A stretch of 24,318 nt of DNA from Eimeria necatrix (GCF_000499385.1 NW_013654437.1:1-24318), one strand, 5' to 3'; shown: positions 9,000 to 20,345, counted from the first letter of the stretch. Notes: generated by a model not told the origin, from the letters alone. Made by a program: numbers and translations.

Positions 9000-11900
9000 A
9001 TGGACGATATACTGGGGTTGTTGCACTTCAGGGACTTCTCTGCACTCAAAAAACAGCAAGGCCAAGAGCAGGTAGCCCCACCTGAGGAGCTAGTAAGCTG
9101 CTGTCTACCAGTGCTGTTGCAGCTGCACGACTCCTACGGCACACCTCCCAGCAGCCTCGATGCGCTCATTGCTAGGTTTCCCATTGAAGAGGTTGAGGCG
9201 TGCAGGTATCTAGGTCGTATCGTAGCTGCAACTGCGGACTGTAGGGCTTCGCTGTCTGCATCGACAGCAGCAGCAGTAGCAACGATAGCAGCAAAGGCTG
9301 CACCTTCAACTTGTGATGCTGAACCTATTAAGCATTTAGCTAATAAGAAGCTCCCGTATATTTCTAATGTGGGACAACAGGGGGACAGTGATCTTGCGGG
9401 AAGTCCTTTGGTGTCTGCCAGAGGAGTTCCCGATAAGATGGAGCCTCTCTTGAGCTCTCTTTGGGTTTGTGAAGGCTCTTTAGAGCCTTCCAATTCAGCT
9501 TTAACTGAGCAGTCTTTGGAAACTGCACTAAGGAGGTTCTTCATGGATGTTTCGGCATTCGCTGCTGCTATTGCTGATCCTGCAGTGGAGCAGGCTATCC
9601 TAGCAACTGGTATGAATGTCTGGGGCCCTCTTTTGCCAGTTCTTCTGCCTTTGCTGTATTTATCGTCGCCATTGGAGAGCTGCAGCTCATTGTGCGCGAC
9701 AGCGACTGCCGGAGGGGTAACGAATGGCTTCCAGCAACAAGGGCTGCATCAAGAAGGGAAGGGGACTAACATGAGCCAGTCTTCTGTCAAGGTCTCCGGT
9801 GTCCACACAGACAAAAGCACTCTGAGGTCATCAGCCGAAGAACCACCGTGTGCAGCGGCAGAACAGCGGGCAAGCGCACAGATAGCTGCAAACACTGCCG
9901 CTAGAATAACGCGCAGATCAGCTTTACTTCTCTGCAATGCAGCTGTCTCTTGGCTTTGGAGCCAAAGCTCCGGAAGCGCGCATGGAGAATCATCTGAAAG
10001 CCCTACAGGGGAGGTCTTCAGCCGACTGTTTCACAATCCTCCCCATATTGGTCCTGGATTTTGGGCCGCTAAGCCCTTCCTGTCCATCATCCTGAACAGC
10101 CCCACACATGAGGATGCGCTTTTGGTGATTTATAAGCTCTGAACCCAAAGCATAGGCATCCAGAAGTGGTCGCGTTTTGTCCAGTTATGGATCCAGTAGA
10201 CGCCACTGGAGTTAAAGGTCTTTCACGCAGCTGTGTGTGTGTGTGTGTGTGAAGTGTTGAGCTCGTGACGTATCTCCGCGCATCACTGCACAGCATACGT
10301 GCGCGTGTATGTGTATTGGTTCAAAGTTGAGTATTTTGATTAAGAAGATGTTGGCTTCATGCTTTGTTCTCGTTTCACTCATTTTCAGCATGCTACTATC
10401 GTGGAGTTTCACTTTGGCATCTAACTCCTGGATTGCTGCAGTACATCTGGTTCATTCGTGCAAAAGACTGCACTTCGCGTAGTTTTTCCTGTGCATAGAT
10501 CCCGTGTAGAGTTAATATGAGCTGGAAGGAATCTACTAAGCTTTGCAAAGCGTAGGGGTTCAATGAGTGATGTGTGGTTGCCCACAGGTTGGGAGTTCTT
10601 GCATTCAAATTTTGCTGGAGCGTCTGCGGTCATCTTCATTCCCACTGTGCTCTTATGCGGCATTAGTTCTGCAATATATCAGCAGCTGCTCGCCGTGTTT
10701 TTCGCAACTTATCTTCGTTTCCCTGTGCTCACCTGAGATGCTTCTAGACTCTGCGTCCTTAGCCATGTTGCAACTTTCCACTTTGCCTTCGGCTGAAGAA
10801 CTAATGCATGCAGCTGCAAGCAGAACATTCTCTCTTGGCTCTCTACGGGGCCCCCTGGCAACCACTGGAAAACCGGAAAGCCCTCATAGGAAGATTCTTC
10901 CGGGAGATTTTGGGAGCCTTCTCAAGCATAAGAAGGGGAGCGCGTATTTGAAAGCTGAGCTGCTGCTGAACTATTACATTTTCTGTTTTGACTACGAGCA
11001 ACATCAGACACGGAGGCTCTTGGTTGCAGCAAGCACCAGAGGCGAAGGCCCGCCGCAGCAGGTGCCTGATGATGCAGCTGTCGGAGAATCCTTAAAACTG
11101 TTCTTAGAGGAGGCGATTGAAGAGACTTTGCAGCCTTTGTCCAACTCCATGGGTGCCGCACCACTCCCGCCGTATACGGCCGAGCCGTCTTACCGTGTTG
11201 ATCTCTGCTCGGCTCGCTGGGGCGTTTTTGCTGTCGCTGAGATGGTTGGTTTGGTGAACTTGGACAGAGTTCATGCGCTGGCGGCTAATGGGCTTAAGGC
11301 TACTTTAGCACGCGCAATTTTGCTTGGAATGAAGCAGAGCTATCTTCAGGCTGGAACGGATTCACAGAAAGACGCCGAGATGGGGAGTCTTACACAGGTG
11401 TGCAGCCTGATGCTCGGGAACAGCATGCGACACCAAGACACTTGGGGGGAAATGTTGCAACGTCTTGGGACTCTTCTGTACAGCCAGGTCATCGGGACAC
11501 TGTCACAGACATCTTTTGAAAGTATCCATGTTGGGCATTTCTCAACATCAGAAGACGCTCACGCGGTTTTGAGGAGCCTTCTACCTCGGGCTTTGTCAGC
11601 GTCCCCATTCCTGTCCCTGAAGGGGCCGAACCAGTCACTTTTCGCATTTATTTTTAGGTGTTTTCTGGAGGCCTGTCAGGCTTGGAAGCTCCATGTGTTG
11701 CCCCCGCCCCAAAGAGAGCCGCAGCAGCATAAACAAGAGACTGATGCTGTGTCTGAGATCCTTGCTGCCCACATATCCTCTGCGAAAGCTTCCCTTTTGA
11801 GTGCCCTTAGGCCATTAGTGCAGGTGCCCCTGGATGACATTCAAGACTCTGGCGCCGCAAGCTCTCCTGCGAAAAGGGCACGCCCGAGGGACGACGATGG

Positions 11901-14900
11901 GGAGCAAGGGGACATTTTGCATGACAGGCCGGATGAGCTACTGTCTCTGCAATGCTTGTTATTTGTTTGCCAGTGCGGACGCGAAGCCTTTTCTGCTTTA
12001 CTGTGCTCCCCTTCCAGAGAGGTTTTAAGAAAACAGGGGCAGGGAGATGGAGGGGGCTTTTTCGGCCTTCCCTATGCAGGGCTGCAGCGTTGGATGCATC
12101 TCGTGGCTGCCTTCGTGGCGTTTCTTGAGAATCACACGTCTCCTAATGCGTTAGTATTGATCCCATCACTCTCTTCACCTCTTGTGAGCGTAACTCCCAC
12201 GTATGTGGTGGATGAATTACGTCTCCGGAATTGTTGAAAGCATGCACACTTGCACATTTCCTGCGAGCAGCGGCCTCCGTGTTCAATTTTCCACATGCAC
12301 TTTAGACATGCCTGCAGTGAAGTATGCTATGGGGGAATGCAGATGCATGTGCTAACATATGTTTGTGTGGTGATGTTTACTTCTGAATAGAGGACATGGA
12401 GCTAAGCGGTCTGGTCTTGAAAATGTTAGAGAGTTTTGTTTTTTTTAATTCCCCTTTTCGTCTTGAGCCCCGTTGTACGCTGCAGGACTACCCGGCAGTG
12501 CTCACCGCGCTTGAACACCACGTGTTCCCTCTCTTGGGGGCTGCTGGTGCTTCTCCAGTTACTGAGGTGGAGGTCGCGGTGAAAGAAAAAGACGGCTTGA
12601 GCTGCAGCTGCATTGCTGTGATGCTGTTATACCTGATTGCAAGAATGCACGTTCTGCCGTACTTTCGGGGTGAGTAGATGGGCATTTTACTTCTTTGAAC
12701 GCAGCCACTAGAGCCTGGTAAGCATAACCTGCCAGTTACTAGTACTCCTTCTGACATGGCAGCTGGGTTTGTTAAATCCGGGGAAACTGTTGAAACTCCT
12801 GTTGGTGTAGCCGCTGTTCCTCACTCATGTGAACAGCGCATTAACGTTGGATGCTGAAGCTACTTGTGACTTCAAGTGCTCAGCTGCTAGCGTGGAGGAG
12901 GTCTCCTTCCGAAAGAATGGCGCGCATAAACATCACCTGTATGCATGTGCTTTGTGGCAATGAGGCTCTTTCTGCAGCTGTTGTAGCAGCGACGCCCGTT
13001 GTTGTTTTATGCGAGAGCGTCTGCGTACAGCGTTTTCTTTATTCGTTTGCCTCCTTTTGTCTCAAAAATTGTTTATTATGAGTTGGGGCTGTCTGCTGTT
13101 TTCTTCAGCTCGAGATGGGCGTTATTTGCGTCGCCTTCATTCTCTTCCGTGGCAGTCAGCCATTCATTTTGTTTCTTCGCAGTCAGTTCTTCGGCCTTCC
13201 CATCATTTCTTTCTCCAGTAGCGGACACTTCTGCTTTTCTTTCTTCATATGCTGGTTCTGCGCTTGCACAAACTAAGGCGCCGTACACAGGGTGCTGGGC
13301 TTCTGTGCCCGTACATTAGCTTCCCATAGTTCTCAGCCCGTTGACTGCCTGGAGCAGATTCTGAATTTTGGAGCTTTGTGTAGCGCTTTTGGAATGCTTG
13401 TGCACGTTATTTGTGTCTGTTGCATGCGTTTTTTCTGCCAGTCCCACACTTAGTCATTGGATGCTGCGCCTCTTTATTGAGGCTCTTCAAGATTGCCTCC
13501 CGGAGGCGGCTCTTTTTGAAGGACCCCCACCTCTTCTATCTCCATCGGAGCTCATTTCTTGCGGAACGCTGCATCCTTCATCTCTCGCCGAGGCAGATTT
13601 GGTTGATCCCGTGTGCAGGTGGTTTGAGAAACTTTTCCTTTGCTCACTGTCTGTATATTCCACCTCCTCATTTGTGGTGTTTTTTTCGCACTTTGAACAC
13701 TCCTTCATTCACGCGCATTGCAACCTTAACTTGTTGAAACTGTCGCCTCTCATATGCTTTTAGGTTAACCGCTAGTCTCGCACTGGAGTTCCCTGCTTGC
13801 ACATGCATAGGAAGGAACACTCTTCCCGCTTCCCGGGTCTCTTGGAGTTCATCCAGTTGGTTACCTTCTGCAGCCCAGGTTCAACACCAAGTGTCCCTTT
13901 GGATTCACAGGTTCGGCAACTAGTTTTTGTCGCCATTGCGGGGTTAACTCCACCCTCCAGAAGCGAAGATTGAGCACCGTTTTTCCTATCTCGTGGTGGC
14001 CGTTGGCTGCAGGGCAGTGACAACGGAGTCGTCCATGCCTGCAGCGCTCGAGACTGATAGTGAGATGCTTCAGCTGTACCTACAAAGCGAACCGCTTGCG
14101 GGAGTTGCTGGGGCAGTTTGCTCTCTAATCAACAAGTTCTTCGAGCGAGACAACAACCCGACCACTGCATCATCCCCTACCTTGGAGTGGAGCCCCACTA
14201 ATGATGATTTGCCAACAGAGTTGCCGTCGGAGAATATAGAGAAGATGGGAGCTGTAGCGGTTCACTCGTGGGCTTTCCAGGGGTGTGTCTCCCCCCCCAG
14301 ATTCAAACCAGCAATGCTCGACGCTATATATTTGTGTATTGTCCAAAACCCTCTGAACCTCTTGCTGCAGCTGCCAGCCAACCTAATTATACGGCTGTTG
14401 ACGAGCAATGTGCTGGCACGAATCCTTTTGATGCTTCTGATGAAGCTTGAAGCATACGCACACATGGGGCCTCCAACTCTCCCTGGAAGGCCTCCTGAGC
14501 CAATTTCGGCCGAAGAGATAATACAGCTTCAGGTGAGCACTGTTACAATGTCCTTTGCAACAAAAGCTCATGCCGGCTTACGCCTTTTGGCGACGTGTGC
14601 CGGGAGCAACAGTGGGTCCAGCTACGCACGTAGTGTGCGAAAATTGAATCATGTTCTTGCGGCAATCGCTTGGGTGTTCTTTTTATAGGAGACAGCAGTA
14701 TTGCAGGTTGTAATAGAGGCATGTTGCTTTGCACAAGATGAGGGAACATGGGAGTTGTTAGGGAGGCTTTTGGATCGGCAAGCAAATAGAAGGCCGCAGA
14801 GCCTCGAAGCTCTATTTACTTCTGGCTTTCCTCTCGAAGCTGTCGACAATGTTTGTAAAAACACGAAGGAGGTGCAGAGGCTACTACCCCTGCTCTGTCA

Positions 14901-15928
14901 ATTACTCCGACAAAACGCCTCTTGTTTCTGGGACATTAAGACGGGCAGAGACGTGGTTGATGCAACAAGCAGAAAGGATTGCGCAATTACGCTATCGGCC
15001 CCCTCAGTGCAAGGCGAAATAGTTTCCGAGTAAGAACCTCCAGTAAAAATATGAACAAAATGTAGGCATCATCGAATGGATTCGCAGCAGGGAAGCAACT
15101 GGCCACAAGTCCTGAGGCGGAAGACGCTATTACAAAGTGCTTCCACAATTTTCTTCTTTGACGGATCGCTGTAATGGTTCATTTTGTGGATACGAGTGTT
15201 TGTTTGCCTTCTTGATCTGTCGGTTTCAGCCCAGTGCATGGAGTGCGTATCAGGACGAATCAGACAACGGCGATTCACCCAGCTTTAGCCCCGTTAAGCC
15301 GTGTGGATCTATGCCTCTTCTACCTGAAATGTATTGTTTGCGTCGCTTGTGACTTGCGAGACAACCGGCCGTTCCCCGGGGACAAACGCGACACCGATCC
15401 TTCATTTGCATCCGAAAACGCAAATGCGGTTTTTCTGGAGGCAGTCAAACATTCTGAATTGCACGGTAAACCCAGAGGGATACGATGCCTTTGATGTTTG
15501 CAGGCTCTTTATGTGGAATGACTGTAGAAATTGATGGGGAGCAGCTGTTGTATGTATCTTCTGATTTGGGTCATTTCAGCTAGGCCTGTAGAGCGTGCAT
15601 ATTTATGGGCTGTATGAGGATAGCTGGAGAAAGACGTAGAAACCGCATGCAGTAACAAATGGGAAGGACATTCAACTGTTCGTCCCTGTTTGTTTAACGA
15701 TCAGAATCGCCCACGTTGAGCGAGTTCGTCGCCGCTGCAGTGCCCGTCATTTTTCCGTTATTCTATACTTTCCCAAAGCTGGCGGCCCTCGTTAGCACCT
15801 TCCTAGCCCATAGGAAGCTCCTGCGTCATGATGGCAATTTGAAAGCTTCCCCTCTACTTGGTTCTCACGGGCCACACGAATTTGGACCTTGTGTTCCGAA
15901 GAAGCGCGCAGATGAAGTCTTAGAGTAA
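9000..15928 (+). CDS. Multi-exon helical protein, tentatively NELF-B/COBRA1-like (negative elongation factor subunit B)
   Basis: Proposed exons: 9000-10124, 10588-12183, 12393-12669, 12743-about 12804, a small exon near 12877-12938, about 13442-13618 (or to 13652, then an optional exon from 13911), 14013-14532, 14689-15029, 15230-15465, 15705-15928. Phases match at 10124/10588, 12183/12393, 12669/12743, 14532/14689, 15029/15230 and 15465/15705. The middle is uncertain. The product is about 1,500 residues, mostly hydrophobic helices. Similarities to human NELF-B, from memory, occur in the same order: LPVLLQLHDSYGTP near the N-terminus (human LPFLDLHGTP), YLKAELLLN at 10945-10971 (LRAELLMS), ELLSLQCLLF near 11937 (DLLLLLRLLAL), a helix before LIARMH near 12640 (YYVLHITKQ), and NVLARILLMLL near 14408 (NVHRHALRLLI). 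NELF-B is about 580 residues, so this protein carries large insertions and a C-terminal extension. NELF slows RNA polymerase II after initiation. Another helical-repeat protein remains possible. Confidence 0.45.
10125..10587 (+). other. Intron 1 of the NELF-B-like gene, containing a (TG)10 microsatellite
   Basis: The intron begins GTGATT after a TTG codon and ends CCCACAG before GTT; both sides are phase 0. The frame would otherwise stop at the TGA at 10140-10142. It contains a perfect (TG)10 run at 10232-10251, a likely length-variable marker. Confidence 0.6.
10232..10251 (+). repeat. (TG)10 dinucleotide microsatellite
   Basis: Twenty bases of perfect TG repeat inside the predicted first intron of the NELF-B-like gene. 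Confidence 0.95.
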
Positions 15929-16485
15929 TGCCAGCCACAAATGCTACAGAGTCGTCACAAATAAACAAAAGTTGTAATAAGCTACAAGCTAGCGTTGCAG
16001 TGCAACATCAGTTGGGTCCGCGCTCGCATCTCAGTATAGCTGTGTGAATTCCGATTCGCCTTTGCGCTGTGTTTCAGGCAGCTTGAGCACGACCTCAGTC
16101 GTGTTATTGAATTGGATTTGTGACGCAAACCGACCTCTGAAAGCTCGCCATGTCATCGAACCCCACAGCCAAATATGGAAAGTTGCTCTTCAACTAGTTA
16201 GTTTATTGCTTCATGGGTATTCGAACGCTGCTTGCAATCAAAAAGATATTTTTTCCCGCCTTCATTTTTGAGAAGGGCAGACCTGTCTTTTGGAGGCTCT
16301 AATTTGGAGGCCGTACTTTAAGGCTGTCGAGGCCGTGGGCCACACAACACAAGTCCTCCGCGTACGCCGTTTTCCCAATATGCACACGCTTGCGGCAATA
16401 GAAAATTTGTGGAACTCAGATGCGAATAGACGCCGCTGCACTTTCGCGCACATCTTTGTTGAGTGGCGCAGAATCGTCGCTTCGA
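15929..16485. other. Convergent intergenic region, no gene seen
   Basis: Lies between the 3' end of the plus-strand NELF-B-like gene and the 3' end of the minus-strand alveolin gene, so it should hold both terminators. Open frames here are short (for example 16044-16271, 16290-16493) and featureless. Confidence 0.5.
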
Positions 16486-17706
16486 CTAGTTAATGGATGG
16501 CGTAGTGTTCACCTGAAGCGGATCGGCAGAATTTGCAGCCATGTACGGAGTTCCTGGAGCCGAAGAGGGCCCGCTTGCTGCTTTGTTGGTTGGCATTCCG
16601 TCATCGCTTATGCGTGATATAAGCTTATTGGATGCATTTTCGGCGCTTTCATAGTTCCCGTAATTGTTTGTTGTTGTAGGACTTGGAGATGTGGTTTCGT
16701 GCCTCCAGAGGGGAGGAAGCCCTGCAAGTTCCGGAAGCCGTCGTTCCCCGAAATTTCGTTGAGGCTGCCCATATTGCTGCGCCCTAGAATAAGCCGCATG
16801 CTGGCTTCCAAGAGGTATCTGTTGACGCACCAGAAAAATCGAAGAGTGAGGAGAAAGTGGCAAAGGAGTTACGCAACCAAACAGGCGATGCACAGCATGC
16901 ACTGCACACAGCGAACACAAGGTTGCATACTGCGGACGCAAGGTTTATGTACTCACTTGCCGTCCAGGCTCGACATACACCACTTGCTCTTTCCTGTAGC
17001 TTTTTAGGACCGGTATAATTCGCTCAATGACAAGAACTTTTGGAACTTCCACGATTTTTTCCTTGATTGCGTACCGAGGGACTTCAACCACCTTATCCAC
17101 GTACTGAAACGTAGACACAGATTATACCGAATACTACTTAAAAACATTACATTTTGGGTCATTTGTATTACATGAGGCATCACCAAGAAATGATAACATT
17201 TCATGGAGGTACAGTGACGCATGAGCTTGGGTCCGGCTCCCGTAAGGCTTCACGCAAGCCCGCCAGCTATTTTCTCACTTTTATTTCCGGAACTTCCACG
17301 ATCTTGTCAATGTAGACGGGTTTTTTGACGTATTTTATAACTTCCCGCTTCACTGGTTTCATGACTCGCACAATCTTCTCCTCGGGGACCTCCCGTGGCA
17401 CTTCCACCACCTTTTCAACATAATAAACCTGCGGCACTTCGATATATCTATTTTCGACGCGTTCCTTCACGATCTCGCGAACTCTCTCCTATAGTTTCGC
17501 ATTCACAGTGACACGAGGTTCTTGGCATAAGCGCGGTTTCACGTACCACCTTGCAGAGGCTGTTCGCGTGGACATTGTCCGTCAGGGTCCCGCACCTCTA
17601 CTATGGGTTGCAGCACGGTAGCACCAGGCGGTGGATTCCCTTGGATACCACTACGGCCTGGTGAAACCTTTAATGGTGTTCGAGCCATGCGATCTTCGGG
17701 CTTCAT
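16486..17706 (-). CDS. Alveolin (inner membrane complex / subpellicular network protein), paralogue 1
   Basis: Four exons read on the minus strand: 17706-17547, 17481-17279, 17103-16957 and 16818-16486, together 280 codons plus TAG. Junction phases (1, 0, 0) all match, with donors GTACGT, GTGAGA and GTGAGT. Exons 2 and 3 carry the alveolin repeats: YIEVPQVYYVEKVVEVPREV, KIVEVPEIK, YVDKVVEVPRYAIKEKIVEV. Alternating charged and hydrophobic residues around V-E-V-P define the family, whose filamentous proteins support the flattened sacs beneath the apicomplexan plasma membrane. The C-terminal exon (from IPLGSQHAAYS) is rich in Gln, Asn, Ser and Pro, as is usual for the variable tail. Start: ATG 17706 is the first methionine after an in-frame TAG at 17859-17857. 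The frame is open between them without a methionine, so an upstream exon could join there. An alternative second-exon acceptor at 17488 does not match the first-exon phase. Confidence 0.82.
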
Positions 17707-18368
17707 TATCGCGTATCGAAGCTTGCACCTATGGTCAATCTGGAGGTCGTAATGCTCTTCAGCACCTTGCTGATGATGAGGATCATTAACAGCGCGCTGA
17801 AAATTTCGGCCCCTACGAAATGAGTTGGGGAGGCTTAGTGCTTTGCCGTGTCTGTACTACGGCTCGACGCGATGAGCAGACGGTCACAGTACACGCCACC
17901 GCTCGCATTGCGGCACTGGGGAAGGCAGACTTAAGCACGACTTTCTCCCAAATGACGAAGTTGTTGGTATTTTGTTACCTTGTAGAGGAAGGCCTAGCGT
18001 GTTTGGCGATTTCGCGGTGAATGTCTCACACGAGACCGCTGCCGATCACGCGCCTAGTCCACCAACACTGGAGCAGCCGCCACGACGGAGAGAGCTTAAA
18101 AATAATAAAACAATAAACTGCAAATATATTGAATTGCACAGAGTGATAACAAGTTGCACAATAAGATGCAGCTAGGTGGACAAGAGGCCCTCCCTGGGTC
18201 CTACGTGTCCGGCGAGTTGCAGGCGACGACGGTTGACTCCGCTTGCACAATAAACGAGGGTTGCACGTGGGGCTGCAGTCACTAGCAGCCCTTCAATGTT
18301 TCTTTCCAAGATCATTATTGCTATAAATTCGTATGAAGGATTTGCTTTAAGAGGTTACGCTGCTCCGC
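17707..18368. other. Region between the divergent alveolin genes, upstream part
   Basis: Contains the presumed promoter and leader of the minus-strand alveolin gene. The minus frame leading into its start is open from 17856 but lacks a methionine. Short open frames on plus (17820-18020, 17972-18175) and minus (18026-18250) show no motifs. No clear binding-site repeat was found. Confidence 0.4.
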
Positions 18369-18862
18369 TCAGCAGCTGCGCAGACGTCGGTGAGCGCTCA
18401 GCATTCGGACATCAGCATGTGTGTTGATCTCCACCAGGTGATCAAACTCTGATAATTTTCGGCTGGCATTAATATTTCTGGCGGTTGTGTCTTCGACCTG
18501 CCGAGTCGCAAGGACATATTTCGTCGGTACTAGAGTAAAACTCCGGCAGTTCAGGCCGACGAAGTTCGCATATTCAAAGCTGAGATTCAAGCTGCGAAGA
18601 CCCACCCAACTGAGCCGCGCCCTCTGGAATTTCAAAAAAATACCAGCATCAAGCACCTTGTCTGCGTATCCCACCGCAGCTACGTTCCTCGGCGCAACTT
18701 GTGGCCTGTCAAGCAATAGGAAGAGGTGCTCAAGAAACCAGATGAAAGCCTGAGAACCAGCCGGGCGTTTCCATCGTATAACACGTTGCTGTAAAGCATG
18801 CCGAGGACATAGCTTTTACTGGCGATCGTAGAAGGTAGAGCAAATGCAGGGTCAAACAGGCC
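18369..18862 (-). pseudogene. Possible C-terminal (RCK2) fragment of a Slo/BK-type potassium channel
   Basis: Two minus-strand segments, in different frames, resemble the end of the Slo channel gating ring in the right order. The first (18862 to about 18740) reads FDPAFALPSTIASKS then VLGMLYSNVLYDGNARL, compared with the Slo motif of P-F-A, S-V-L-D-S-L, Y-F-N and a final L-I-R-T-L. The second ends at a TGA just below 18372 and reads GYADKVLDAG, then NFVGLNCRSFTLVPTKYVL, compared with Slo Y-G-D-L-F and Y-E-F-E-L-V-P-T-D-L-I-F. A short intron of about 59 bases (GTTTCT...CGTAG) would join them in phase. No pore, transmembrane or RCK1 sequence is visible upstream on this strand, where the plus-strand alveolin gene lies, and the fragment overlaps that gene's proposed start. 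A truncated relic is therefore the simplest reading; an intact gene with distant exons is not excluded. Confidence 0.42.
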
Positions 18863-20345
18863 CTGGAAGGCCGGATGTACCGAGACGCTGGAATGGTCCG
18901 CCTATAGACCTTTTCCCAAGTAGACCGTACAACAACAACAGGCTCGGATGCACTCGAGGTAGTTGTATGCCAACTCCTGTGGCTTCCCTTGGGAATCAGT
19001 ATGGGAGTGCAGTAACTCCGCCGCAGGAGGCCTTTGGAACTCACTCGGTCCACCAAACGGAGCTCTCTGCATCAGCGTCGCCTTCTTGGGAGCGCATGGG
19101 ACCGCCAATGAGTTCGGCGCCTGACCGTTTGTTGGGACCTCCCATAGTTGGTAGGCCCAACGCGGCAGGCGAGTCGCGAAGTACTAGGGAGTGGGTAAGC
19201 ATCTGCCAGCAATGTTTTCTGTCGCCAACGCACTCATGCGCCATCAGACCGTGTTGATTCTTTGGAAACAATTGTCATTGATTGCCAAAGGAACATCTCA
19301 AGCTGTTTTGTTGCGGCTTCAGCTCGAAGTCACTGCCTACCAACCTGTTGACGTCGTCACCAGGACTGTGGAAGTGCCTGTTACTCGAACAGTTGATGTG
19401 TATGTCCCAAAGCCAGTCGTTCGAGAAAAAGTAGTCGAAGTACCCAAACTGGTTCCCAAATACATTGAAAAAGTGAGTCATTGCCTTTACTGGCTGCGCA
19501 GTCCTATCGCCTAGCAGCTTGTAGCATCTTTGAACATCGGTGGGAAAAGTCTTAAGAACGTACTTTCTAGCCTCTGTGGCTATGCAGCCATGAGAAAAAA
19601 ATACTTTCCTAGATATCAATTCAAATTGCACGGCGAAATATGTGACTGTGATGGGTTTTTTCACGGTTGGACGCTATCAGATCGTGGAAGTCCCTCAAAT
19701 TGAATGGGTAGAGAGAGTCGTTGAAGTTCCCGAGGTAATGTACAATACCAAAATAGTCCCTAAAGTTGAAATTCGAGAGAACATAGTGGAGAAGCCGGTA
19801 TTTTGCCAGAAATGGGTTGAAAAGATCGTGGAGGTGTCAGTTGTGGAAGAAGTCATTCGCTACCGGACCATCCATGAACCCGAAGAAATTATCAAGTATG
19901 CGTAACTTCGTAACCTAGATAGTGACAAAACGATGCAGAGCCTCGGCTGAATAGATAAAAATGTTGACGGAGCCACATTCAAGGCGCCAGGCATGTGGCT
20001 GATTTTGCGTCTCCAGTTTGTGTTTTGTTGTGTGACGGTTGCGGCCATTGCAAATGTTTGAAAGCTCCTCAATTTCTCAGTTATTCGCAGTGCACCGTTA
20101 ATTCGTTGTATGGCAGCTGCTCCTGTACATCTTAATTGGAAGTGAACATTGGTGCATTCAGTGCCTCCTCTCCACTTTTTTGCTCTAGGTACATCCCTAA
20201 TGGGCACGAAGAAGAAGAGTGGAGAGGCTCTCCGATTCTAACTATCCCACCTCACCAGACACCTGAACTGCCACCTAAATGGGGAGGAACTCCCCAACCT
20301 TCTCCCCGGCATCCCTTGGTCAAAGCTGCATTGCAGCGATCATAG
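18844..20345 (+). CDS. Alveolin (inner membrane complex / subpellicular network protein), paralogue 2
   Basis: Four exons: 18844-19194, 19323-19472, 19681-19895 and 20189-20345, together 290 codons plus TAG. Phases 0, 0 and 2 match. Donors are GTAAGC, GTGAGT and GTATGC; acceptors are CTTCAG, TATCAG and CTCTAG. Exon 1 codes a Pro/Gly/Ser/Asn-rich head. Exons 2 and 3 code alveolin repeats such as VDVVTRTVEVPVTRTVDVYV, VVREKVVEVPKLVPKYIEK, IVEVPQIEWVERVVEVPEV and KWVEKIVEVSVVEEVIRYR. Exon 4 codes a short acidic then Pro-rich tail (PPHQTPELPPKWGG). The protein is expected in the filament layer under the inner membrane complex, with the neighbouring divergent paralogue. The start at 18844 is the first methionine of the exon and overlaps an antisense channel-like fragment; a later start such as the methionine near 18967 is possible. 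Confidence 0.85.

Noticed and set aside
12999..13319. 106-codon Ser/Phe-rich plus frame
   Set aside because: It lies in a predicted intron, is pyrimidine-rich as intron sequence is, and cannot be joined in phase to the exons on either side with good sites.
18487..18753. 88-codon plus frame upstream of alveolin 2
   Set aside because: It is antisense to the channel-like segment and has no alveolin or other motif. It was not needed for the alveolin model.
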